The notes under the pieces were generated by a model. The model did no database searches. It saw only the letters and a program-made list of their open reading frames with translations, and was not told where the DNA came from. Made by a program: the position numbers and the translations under genes. A stretch of DNA of 64,000 bases. It comes from Atherix ibis (lineage: Eukaryota > Arthropoda > Insecta > Diptera > Athericidae). The stretch spans positions 78,732,868 through 78,796,867 of the forward strand of contig OY282607.1 in NCBI GenBank assembly GCA_958298945.1, written 5' to 3'. This document shows, piece after piece, positions 45,708-55,949 of the stretch; position 1 is the first letter of the stretch; the number at the start of each line of letters is the position of its first letter.

Positions 45708-47250
45708 CTTAGATTATAGAAGAATCCAATTCTCTACACAAAAATTGTGGCATAATTTTGTTGGCAATACATTCGTAGAACGCACACACATGCAATACAA
45801 CAGCAACGGCGTAAATCATTGGGGGGAAATTTTAAAGTTCAGTATGCGATTGAAGCGGTTCGTTTAAAACCATTTTTCATATTTGATGTCATTTATGCGT
45901 AAGCAAATATATTTTGTAATATTTCGGGTTTTGTTGTTTGATGGAATTAGTTTTGGAAATTTTGCAATAAAACATAGTATTCTATTTGAAAATATTATTT
46001 ATTTATTATATTTTCATTTTATTTATTTCGCTATATATTATTTATTAAAGCAGAAATATAAAGTGGTGAAGAGTATATACAAATATAAATTGCAAGTTAT
46101 TTGATTATATGAAAACAATTATGTGCACAAATTTAAATCAATTTCAAAAATGCAAAATATTGAAACACCGCAACTTAAACAAGCATAAGTAGATACAAAA
46201 ATTTTCATTATACAATAATATAAATGTGTATTTGTGAATTTAAATGGTAATTTAAATAGGCATTGTGCATTTAAATTAAATTAAGAAAGAAAACATTAAT
46301 TGCATAGAACATTACATGAAATTCTTTATAATATAGAAGTTAATCGTATATAATATTAAAGGAAATGCTTTAAAACAAAATTACAAAATGAAAAATTTAA
46401 TGTACTTAAATAATTAATAACTAATATTCTAAAAAAGAAAAGAAAACAATATTATTTAGTAAATGCATTATAATATGGTCTAATAGAGCAAGCAAAAGCA
46501 CAAATGCAAACAAATTTATTTAAATAATAAGCCTACCGAATGTATTTTATTTATTTTAACACAATGAAAGAAGCAATGGAAAACAGACTGAAAAATTTGT
46601 TCCATTAAACTTTCTTACACACACTTTACGTAACTGAACTATCAGGTTTTTCAATAGCAACTTGACACTTTTGAGTATTTTCAATATTTTACAATTCTGG
46701 TAAACATTGAACTGTAAATTTATTAACATTTATTGTATGCCGAACTTTTCACTTTTTGCCAACTTTTTGGATAAAATAAATCACTAAAAGCCATTTGGGC
46801 ACTTCACAAACTAAATTTTTGTTATTTTGTTTAATAAAAATGATGATGTCAACTTATCGAAAGAAAGAAATTGCCGGCTTCCTCATTTTATTGTATGAGA
46901 AACAATTCTTCACAAAACACTGAAATTTTCTGAAATCGAAACTTCGTATTAAATTTTATTAATAATATAACTATTTGTATAAATACTTACTTTTCCGTAA
47001 ATACTTCTAAATATATGAAAAAAACACTTTTACTAACACTTTCCGAAGCACAAAAACAACAACTTGAAAAATGATAAAAATGTCTAATTATTTCGGTATG
47101 CTACCATTTTCATGGAGAATAGCGCGTTTTAAAACTCTCCGAAAGTCTATAAAATTGAGGCGCTTTATATTTGATTGATATTTACGAAAATTTCATTTCG
47201 TATCAGAAGATTGTACAAAAAATATAAATTGCCAATCGTTGTGTTTAAAT
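45708..47250. mobile_element. CTTAGATT-family MITE, copy 4, next to the XLF start
   Basis: Left end cttagattatagaagaatcc begins 80 bp upstream of the XLF start codon. The body follows copies 1-3 and includes the conserved hairpin near 47107-47150. The right terminal repeat is absent; similarity fades near 47250, where a short tandem repeat (ttaagtttgattttatttaa, twice) begins. A core-only fragment lies at 47545-47700. Confidence 0.75.
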
Positions 47251-47544
47251 ATTGATATTGGGATGAGGAAATTTAAGTTTGATTTTATTTAATATCTAAA
47301 GAATTTTCGATTAGGTAACTTATTTAAGTTTGATTTTATTTAACATCTAAAGAATACATTTTCATATGTTTTCTTTATATGTTAAAAAGTTTTATTCATG
47401 GAGTAATTTAGAAAGAAATTTATTATGTATAATAAAAATTGTATTATCAGAAATAAAAATTTATAATTTTGCAAGTGTGTGTATCCTTTTGAATATATAT
47501 TATATAAAAATATAGACAGCATTTTTGCTAACTATCTAGTCGTT

Positions 47545-47700
47545 ATATAAACTAAGGCCATTCCATGGAGAATGCCATATTCAAACTCCTCGTAAGTCTA
47601 CAAAATAAACACGCTAGTTATTTGATTGATGTTTACAAAAGAAATAACAAACCACAATCCGTAGCCGTTTAAAGTCAAAAGATTGTAGAATTAGTTCTTT
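47545..47700. mobile_element. CTTAGATT-family MITE core fragment
   Basis: ccattccatggagaatgcca, then aaactcctcgtaagtctaca and a (t)tatttgattgatgtttac stretch match the hairpin core and following sequence of the other copies. No ends. Confidence 0.65.
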
Positions 47701-47812
47701 AATGTAACTTAAATTGCGTTGACATGCCAAATTTATTAACATGGTAAGTGATACACACTGTCAACAATATGATACACACATGAAAAACACGTCTCAGCAG
47801 ACACTAAATATA

Positions 47813-48170
47813 AGGCGTTTTCCTTTGGACCAATTTTGCTACTACGCGGTAGTTGTAGCTGTCATCATCTACTCTACTTCGAACAAACGACCACATCGAA
47901 CGGGGAGTTACGCATACAATTTACGTTAGGTAGATTCTAGTTGCTAAAGTGAAAATAGATACTTTTGCGGGTTCGTTGGTTATGTTGAAAAGTTATATTT
48001 TTGTCAGTATTGTTTATGTGTGAATAAACTCAGGTTTTATTATTTATGTGTGAGTAAACTCAGTATTGTTTCTGACTGTTTTGAGGTTATGTTTCTACTA
48101 GAGTTTAGAATTTGGCTTTCCTTTGGTTATCTACCGCGTAGTAGCAAAATTGGTCCAAAGGAAAACGCCT
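47813..48170. mobile_element. MITE with perfect 40-bp terminal inverted repeats
   Basis: The left arm 47813-47852 (aggcgttttcctttggacca...) and the right arm 48131-48170 are exact reverse complements over 40 bp. Length 358 bp, no coding capacity. The flanks both carry ata. Internally, a 21-bp word (tttatgtgtga-taaactcag) is repeated near 48012 and 48043. The perfect arms suggest recent activity. Confidence 0.85.
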
Positions 48171-48276
48171 ATAGAAAGCTTCTGTTATGCGCTCAGATTT
48201 TATAAAAGCTCAGAGAGTAAGCAAAAAGCTCACATTGAATCAACACAACTTAGAACTCAATGACTACACAACTCAG

Positions 48277-48919
48277 CTTATAGAAGAACTGGATAGGCCT
48301 CTACACAAAAATTCTGTCCACATTTTTTCGAAAATGCATTCTTAAAAACGCACACACTAGCAAAATAACCTTTCACGAAACAGTTCTCGTATTTTAAAAT
48401 AGAAACTTACTATTTGCAGTCGTGAAGAATAAGACTATTTATGCAAATGGATTAATTTATACTTATTTATTCGTAAACTATTTAAAATTTAATAAAATCG
48501 CACTTAAATGTTCACTTCTTATAAAGAAAAATAAATCGCACTTCAATTTTGGTATGCTACCATTTCATGGAGAGTGCCGTATTTGAAAACTCTCCGATAG
48601 TCTACAAAATTGATTTGGTTTATATTTATTAAATAAATACTAAACCTAAAACACAATTGCTTTTATACTAAAAGATTTAAAAAAATGAAGGTTGTCTTCT
48701 GTCGTGTTTAAATTATATTTTTGCTTCGTAAAAGTGAGTTAAAATAAATATTAATTATGCTTTTGGAATTCAGTAAATTTCTATTACGAAAACTAGATGT
48801 CAGTGCGTGTCATGTCTACATAAAAAAAATATACACAAAAGTATATAAGCGTTATGAGTTCTTGCTGCTTTTGTAATAATTCGGCCAGAAAATTGCGGAT
48901 ACATATACGAAAATCTAAG
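48277..48919. mobile_element. CTTAGATT-family MITE, copy 5 (short)
   Basis: Starts cttatagaagaactggatag and ends acgaaaatctaag. It keeps the hairpin core (catggagag...ctctccgatag, about 48568-48602) but lacks much of the middle. No matching 8-bp duplication was found. Confidence 0.75.
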
Positions 48920-48957
48920 CTTCTTCAAATTTCCATTTTAATTCCAATTCTAAACTA

Positions 48958-50162
48958 TTGGGTTGGTAAATAAGTGATTGCGGATTTTAAATAAGAAAAA
49001 TTTAAAATTTTTACTTAAAAATATAACTTTATTCAATTAGGTATTGTCCGTTTTTGTCGATGACCCTTTTCCATCTTTCAGGTAGTGTCATAATTCCGTT
49101 TTCGTAAGATTTATTACTTTTGCTTGCAAAAAAAAAACTGAATTAAATGTGATTTTACATCAGCGTCATTAAAAATTTTACCATTTAAGGAGTTCTGCAT
49201 GGAACGAAATAAATGCTAATCTGAAGGCGCTAGGTCAGGGCTAGATGGTGGGTGTGACAACACATCCCAACCTAATTGCAATAATTTTTGGCGACTGACC
49301 AAAGATGTGTGCGGCTTTGCATTGTCATGCTGGAAAACAACACCCTTACGATTTGACAATTCTGACCGCTTTTCTTGAAGTGTATTGCTCAGTTTGACGA
49401 GTTGTTGAACGTACACGGTGGAATTAATCGTTTGGTTTCTTGGTAAAAGTTCAAAGTGCAGAATTCCTTTATAATTTCACCAAACTGACAGCAAAATCTT
49501 CTTTTGGCGCATCTCAGCTTTTGATGTCGTCTGAAGTGGTTCATCTCGCATCACCCAGGATCGTTTCCGATTAACGTTATTGTAAACTATCCACTTTTCG
49601 TCGCCAGTTATCAATAGTTTCAGAAATGGATCCGTTTCGTTGCGTTTCAGAAGTGAATCGCAGATGCTAATGCGTTGCGTCAAATGAATTTCCTTAAGCT
49701 GATGAGGAATCCATATATCGAGTTTCTTAACATAACCAAGCTATTTTCATTTTTTTTTCAATGCATGTATGCGACACATTAGGCTTCTCTGCGATCTCAC
49801 GTATTGTGCTATGACGATCTGAATCGATATTGAAAAATCATCAGATATCATGGCCTTGATATGGGTCTCATCAACTTCAACTGATCGTTGCGCATTTTTT
49901 AGTGAAAAATCACCAGAACGAAATTTAGCAAACCAATTTTGACACTGCCTTTCTTTCAAGGCTTCATTCCCATATATGGAACATAACTTCTTGTGTACCT
50001 GCGATGCGTTCTTGCCTTTTCTAGCTAAACAATACAATTTTTTACTAAATTAAAGGCGGAGTCCAAACAGCAAGAAAACAATATAGGTTAGGTGCTTAGA
50101 ACACGTTGACATAAAAAAAGAATGTATTGACAAAATCCGAAATCACTTAGTTGCCAACCCAA
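48958..50162 (-). mobile_element. Mellifera-type mariner (family E), copy 2
   Basis: TA-flanked, 1205 bp, with ITRs ttgggttggtaaataagtga and ttgggttggcaactaagtga. Transposase on the - strand: MYCLARKGKNASQVHKKLCS, CQNWFAKFRSGDFSLKNAQR, MTQRISICDSLLKRNETDPF, LITGDEKWIVYNNVNRKRSW (GDE intact), a TGA at 49477-49479, VFQHDNAKPHTSLVSRQKLL and HPPSSPDLAPSD. Several lesions. A 5' fragment of a third copy follows at 50587. Confidence 0.92.
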
Positions 50163-50490
50163 TAATAGGAATGTTTAAATCTTCTGCTGGGAGCCGATAA
50201 AACCTAAAATACTTTGATTTCGTAACAATATAGTGAAAGACCATTTCTTAAACTGAACTAAGGATATCAGACTATCAGGATTTCTGGTTCAAGACAAATT
50301 TTAGTATCTAGTAAATTATAGGTATTAATAAAAATTTGTGCGTTTTCGAAAAAATGTATCTGAACTAAGTGCTAACAGAAAGTGTGCCCAAATTCGATAA
50401 AATAATGTTTCGATAGTGCCACATTCCATTGTCGTTGCCAATTTTTGTATTCTTTTGTGTGAAAATTGCTTCCGTTTGATATAAAAGCAA
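50163..50490. repeat. Second copy of the duplicated mariner flank
   Basis: Near-identical to 42888-43211, ending in ttccgtttgatataaaag followed by an A-run. Confidence 0.85.
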
Positions 50491-50586
50491 AAAAAAAAAA
50501 GAATTATGATAAACGTAAAAAATCGATAATAAAAATTTGTTTACATTTTTTGATAACAGTAATTGTCAGATTATAAAATTTTTTGA

Positions 50587-50883
50587 TAGCTAAACGATAA
50601 AAATTTTTACTAAATTAAAGGCGGAAGTCCAAACAACAAGAAAACTATATATAGGGTGGCCAATATAAAAGTTCCATTTTAAAATGGTGGACCATTTAAA
50701 AACTAGTGCATATTTTTTTAAATTTCCGGTTTTATTAGAAATATTGAACCTTGAAATTTAATAATAAAACACAACTTTTAAATATGCACCACAAATATGG
50801 TCCACCCTATAGGTTACGTGCCATCTATTGACAAATACCATCTATTGACAAAATCCGCAATTACTCAGTTGCTAACCCAATAA
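50587..50883 (-). mobile_element. Mellifera-type mariner 5' fragment containing a MITE
   Basis: tagctaaacgataaaaattt...aaaggcggaagtccaaac matches the 5' end of family E. The right ITR ttgggttagcaactgagtaa (read on the - strand) is at 50883. A MITE (50652-50809) is inserted at a TA inside it. Confidence 0.82.
50652..50809. mobile_element. GGGTGG-terminus MITE, short copy
   Basis: Ends tagggtggccaatataaaag and gtccaccctat are the same as the element at 1318-1762. Comparing with the uninterrupted mariner at 42770-42790 (acaatataggttag), the insertion is exactly at a TA that is duplicated. No coding part is left. Confidence 0.85.
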
Positions 50884-50899
50884 TACAAATCCTTCAAAA

Positions 50900-52830
50900 A
50901 AAAAAACATGACAGAAAAGGAATTAACTTATTTTTGTCTCCACACAATGCGTGAATAAGTTTAGAGCCCATTACTCTGAACAATTAAATAATAAAGGACG
51001 GTTAAAAACTGATTCAATTTCTTTCGACATTGGTAATATTAATGAAAATTTATTGATAACAAAAAAAAGTAATAAGAATATTAAATTAATTTTTATCTTA
51101 AACATAAAAAATAAATTAAAATTTTTTTTGTAAAAGTAATACCGTGGGAAAACGGTATTACTTTTCTTCCTTTTTTCTTTCGGTATCTTCATATTTAAGA
51201 AGAAAAAAACCCCGAGATTTTTTTGTGAAAGAAATTTTTTCACTTTCATTTAGTAATAGAAACCATTATTTTTTTTATCTTAACTATTTTTCTTAGTAAA
51301 ATTTAACGAGTAGAGAAAAAGTAAAATATTTGTACGTTATTTAAATTGAACAAATTTTTTTTCAAAAGAAAAAGATAATAATAAATTTTGTTTTATGAAT
51401 TAAATTTCAAAACAGGAATTGAAAAAAAATAAAAATGCATAAGACTTCATAGGAAAAGAAAATTGAAAAAAAATTAATTAACTTCATAAAAGCAATCAGT
51501 TATATAGTATTTTGAGTTAAAACAAATCAATTAATCGATTATTAATAAGTAATCAATTTATATTATTTATATATATTAATTTAAAATAAATAATTATTAT
51601 ATTGTATATGTTTAAATGATTGTGTAAAGTAAATAGTATTTTTTTTTTTAAATTTAATAATCAAAAGAAAAAGTGTTCTGCTATTATGTAACTTATCTCG
51701 ATCCACGCACTTTTAATTTTACTACAAAAGGAAATAAAATTAAATGCAAACAAATATGATGAAATGATTTTTATGATTAGGCTAATAGAATGAATTCAAA
51801 TTCAAAATTAACTAGAATTATTGAAAATTAGTATAACTACACGTATGTAAGAATTTGCTAACAAAAATGACATTTTGGCATATACAAAATTTATTGAGAG
51901 ATGACTAAATTTGTGAATAGTATACCATATATTACGAGTATATAGAATATAAACAGAATGAGAATTATTGCTATACAAATTAAAAACAAAAAAAAACACA
52001 ACACAATAGAGTAGGAATATAAAAAAATTATTTATACGTAGTTTAGGGCAAAATAATTTTTAAATATATTGTATATATTATAATGAATTAAGCGTTTTTC
52101 TATTCAAGGTTTCTGCTCACTTAGGCTACTGGTCCGATGACCAAAATTTTTTGTTTTTGCGCTTGTCGTAGGGTGATCATCGTCGCTATAATAGGGGCAC
52201 TCTAAAATTATTTGGCGCAGGATTGGAGACGGGAGGATTTGGGGAATGGCCAGGGAGAGACGTAACAGTTAAGTCTCTCCAATCACTGCAGACTTCACTC
52301 TCTTTCCCCTTTTTAAGCTTCTAAAAAAATTGTTTTGCTTTGCCAATTTTAACACCTTTCTCACATCTCCCGTTCCTTTCCCTCCAGCGTTGTTTTTTTT
52401 CCTAAATATTTTTTTAATTTCATCTCATTAATTTGCTACCGTTGTTTATTATCTTTTCTTTTCGTCCGTATATTCAGGTTTGATTTTTGTTTGTTATTGT
52501 GGGTGTGAAAGCAGTACTTTGCAGAAACTTCGAACCCCCCTATAAACTCCGAAGTCAAGCTGTTCTCTCGTAACTCCAAATTTGTATACCTTTCCTTCCC
52601 TATCCAACACAGGAAAATTTTCCATATTTCCAAATACTAAACCATAACATCTGTGCAGGAAAGATTTAATTTAATTTTTAAATACTGCCACAAATTTTCA
52701 AAAAAAATAATAAGGAAAGTTGAGAACATTTTCAATTTGTAGAATGTATGCGTCTTATGTGGATATTATATTCATTTGGATCTTATGTGGATATTGTATT
52801 CAGATACAAGGGAGGCTTTATTTATTAAAA
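50900..52830. other. AT-rich intergenic DNA with a hairpin
   Basis: No gene recognised. A less AT-rich patch at 52110-52320 (gattggagacgggaggattt, ggccagggagagacg) could be part of a conserved UTR or an unseen exon; I cannot tell. The hairpin at 51132-51165 is listed separately. Confidence 0.4.
51132..51165. repeat. Perfect 14-bp inverted repeat
   Basis: Arms aaaagtaataccgt and acggtattactttt with loop gggaaa. It looks like a strong hairpin. It is not a bacterial terminator, given the nuclear context. Confidence 0.8.
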
Positions 52831-52836
52831 CTATAA

Positions 52837-53096
52837 TGTAACGATTGAATGTAAATTCGATGGACAAAAATAAATTCTACATAAATTACGAGACGTTTAC
52901 ACAAGACAAATTATTTATTTATTAACAATTAAATACTTCACAAATTACGCAGAGTCTACTCCAACCGATGTTCCGACTACAACTCAACTAACTAAAACTA
53001 AACTCTCTCTCGCGAGCAGTGCTCGTATTCATGTTGCTCTATTACCGGTTTTCTGGAATCTTCTCGCACACACCAGAACCATGCTACGTCGTAACA
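52837..53096. mobile_element. Solo LTR of a retrotransposon
   Basis: 260 bp beginning tgtaacga and ending tcgtaaca, so TG...CA ends. It is flanked by a perfect 4-bp duplication ataa (52833-52836 and 53097-53100). The middle has the short palindrome gcgagcagtgctcg. A 4-bp duplication fits a Ty3/gypsy-type element. No internal region remains. Confidence 0.75.
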
Positions 53097-53429
53097 ATAA
53101 TAAAAACATTTTTGGATATTCCGCGTTTTTTTTCTGTTTTTAGATAAACTCTTCGTTGAGTTACTTTTTAATCAACGTTTTTAATCAGAATTATTCCAAT
53201 ATGATTATTAGAAATTAATGAATATTGACATTAAATTTGAGAAAAAGCTACCAGTATTGAATAAAAGCAAATCTAAATAATATAAATGATTTGCCGCAGC
53301 CGCTAAGACTCTCGTTGCTGTAGTAAGGATTTCCTATCTGGAGAATTTTCTACAATAAGAACAAAACAAACCAATACTCACTTAAAGAGAAAGTGAAAAT
53401 AAAAGGTTTTTTTTTGGTGAGTCTTTTGA

Positions 53430-55362
53430 TGTAGCAAACTTGAACTCCGGAAAAAAAAATTTGGGGACCATGAAATGAAAATGTGGGTCCATGATAGTGA
53501 CTATCTTATAATATAAAGACATATACATTATTTATAAAAGTACCTATGAAGTAAACAATTTATTATATATGTTTATAAAATTGTGAAAATTGTAGGATGT
53601 AGGCATTCGCTTTGTGGTCGCAATACATTTTGAACTTGTAAAAACCTGCACATAACATAATGATATACCAGTATCATCTTGTTACAAGCATACGCGCAGT
53701 AAAAATTCTTGTCAATTTTTGTCTCACAGCTTCGCGAACTTGCACTGACTTGTTCAATTCGTCACTCTATAAATACGAATATGAGACAACTACGCTTATT
53801 CGTTTCCTGAATCTTGAAAAGGAAAGTGCTAAGCAAATATTTAAAAAAATATAAACTGGTAGTTTATCACACAAATTATAGTGCCGGGGAAATGTAAGTA
53901 CATTATTTTTTATTAAATTTTAGTTTTGTACTTGTACTTAGCAAAAATAGATAAATTACGGAGATCATGACTTCAATTATTAGTAGTTTAATATTCAAAT
54001 TATGCAAAATTACACGAGTACTCCTCAATAGTTTCTTTTTCAAAGTTTTAGCAATCGGTATTATAATTACAGTGCAATCTCCGTAATCCGAACTAATTGC
54101 TGCAAGGACCTGCCATGGTTGGACATTATCGTGGATTTATAAGCTATTTAAAACAAAATGTGCCAGGGGTGTTAGCAATACATTGCGTCATCCATCGATA
54201 TTTAGATGCTAAAAATTTGAGTGTTAGATTGCATGAATCTCTTCAATTAGTCATTGATGCAGTAAACCGAATCTGAAGCAACGCGTTGAATACGCGGTTA
54301 TTTGCGCAGTTGTGTGAAGAAAATGACAAACACTTTCATTAATTACTCCTTCACACTGAAATACGCTGGCTGTCGAAAGGGTTATGTTTGACAAGACTAT
54401 TTTAGAATTTCTGGATACTAAAGATAAAATTTTATCTTTAAGACAATTTAATGAAGTGGAAAACAGACATCGCCTATTTAACAGATTTGTTTACAAAATT
54501 TAATATGGGTAATTTGCAGTTACAAGTCAACAGTCTAAATTTGATTAAAACAAAGTCCATCTTATCAGCGTTTCTTGCCAGAGTTAAACTAATGAAGCAA
54601 AATATTGTACGGGGCGAATTTTTCCAGTTCCCCAATTTGTCACAGACAAACTGCCAGGAAGATGACGTTTCAACCTACGTTCAACATTTAAATGCCATCT
54701 AATCAGATTTTGAAACTAGGTTTGAGGATGTTTTGACTATGGTAATACCACCGTGGATAATTAACCCATATAGTGACATAGAAGAAACGAATGTCATAAT
54801 ACAAGAGGAACTGACTGAAATAAGTACAAACGAAGAACTTAAGGTTCAATTTAAGCACGGATATCAGCACTTCTGGCTGCAAAAAAACATATCCGTTACT
54901 TATCCCGTATTATGGAATATAGCGAGGAAATTTTTAATTTCCTTTCCATCGTCATACCTAGTGGAAAGGGGGTTCAGCGCTGTTACTAATCTCCTAACGA
55001 AAAAAAGAAATAGACTGGACATCATTAGCCGAAGAGATTTAAGATTAAACCTTACAAAATTGACGCTAAATGTTGATAATTTATTATCAAAGCATCAGAT
55101 TCATTCTTTCCACTAAAAACATTTACTTATTGCTTAATTTATTTTATGTTTATTTTATATAACAGATACAAAATTTTATTTTGAGTAGTTTTAATTTAAA
55201 TTCAATTAATAAATGTATAAAACTTAACATGTGTTTTTAACATTAAACTTCAATACAGTTAGAAATTTACAAAAAAATCAATATCAGGTAAGTAGTGGGT
55301 CTACCAAAAACCGAAAAACATGGCAAGGGGTCTACGACACAAAAAAGTTTGGGAGCCTCTGG
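53430..55362 (+). mobile_element. hAT transposon (ZBED5-like transposase), decayed
   Basis: The right end, on the - strand, starts ccagaggctcccaaactttt, a hAT-type terminus. The transposase runs from about 54110: MVGHYRGFISYLKQNVPGVL, AIHCVIHRYLDAKNLSVRLH, NALNTRLFAQLCEENDKHFH, a stop, HTEIRWLSKG, then KRKTD-like KWKTDIAYLTDLFTKFNMGN, FFQFPNLSQTNCQEDDVSTY, a stop at 54702 and finally the hAT C-terminal dimerisation block FPSSYLVERGFSAVTNLLTK. The N-terminal zinc finger was not found. Left end approximate. Confidence 0.8.
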
Positions 55363-55445
55363 TTTAAACCATACGTGTAGTTACAAGAAGAGAGCTTAAT
55401 CTCAAGTAGAGGCACTATTCTCAGAGTGTGCTTAATACGTTTAAA

Positions 55446-55946
55446 CTAAACAATATTCATGATGAGTGCCCGACTGTCATTATTTTCAGTTAAAAGCTGG
55501 TGAGTAAAAATTAAATCAGCAACTATACGCTTTTTTCCAAGTTTAGACATTCTCTCAGGCTGTGTGTATGGTGGGAGTCTGCGATGATCAATCCATTTCA
55601 GATCTCTTAATGCGAACCTTACAAAGTTGCACTGTACGGATTCAATACGCCTAGTATGTGTAGCATAATAGGCGACCAAACCGCAGATGTATATTTTAGA
55701 ATAGGTCTCAGAAATGAATAGTATATGTGAGACGATAAAACAGATTTTCTCAAAAGATAGAGCTACTAGAAGATGGAAGAATAAAAGGCCTATGTACATC
55801 AGATTCCACGCGACTTGGAGATAGACCCATAATTTGAATGCGTGCGTAATAACATGCCAGCACAAAATGAATTCTAGAATAACTCTTGAACTGAAATTTG
55901 AAAATTCATTTTCTGAAAGTGAAATGAGAATATAATTTATTATCAA
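55446..55946 (-). mobile_element. LINE C-terminal fragment
   Basis: A 166-codon frame whose second half, ATHTRRIESVQCNFVRFALR, DLKWIDHRRLPPYTQPERMS and LGKKRIVADLIFTHQLLTEN, matches the region after the reverse-transcriptase palm in jockey/CR1-like LINEs. The first half is less clear. No tail identified. Confidence 0.72.
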
Positions 55947-55949
55947 ATG

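Noticed and set aside
51132..51165. Rho-independent terminator
   Set aside because: The hairpin is real, but the window is eukaryotic nuclear DNA and no gene ends here.
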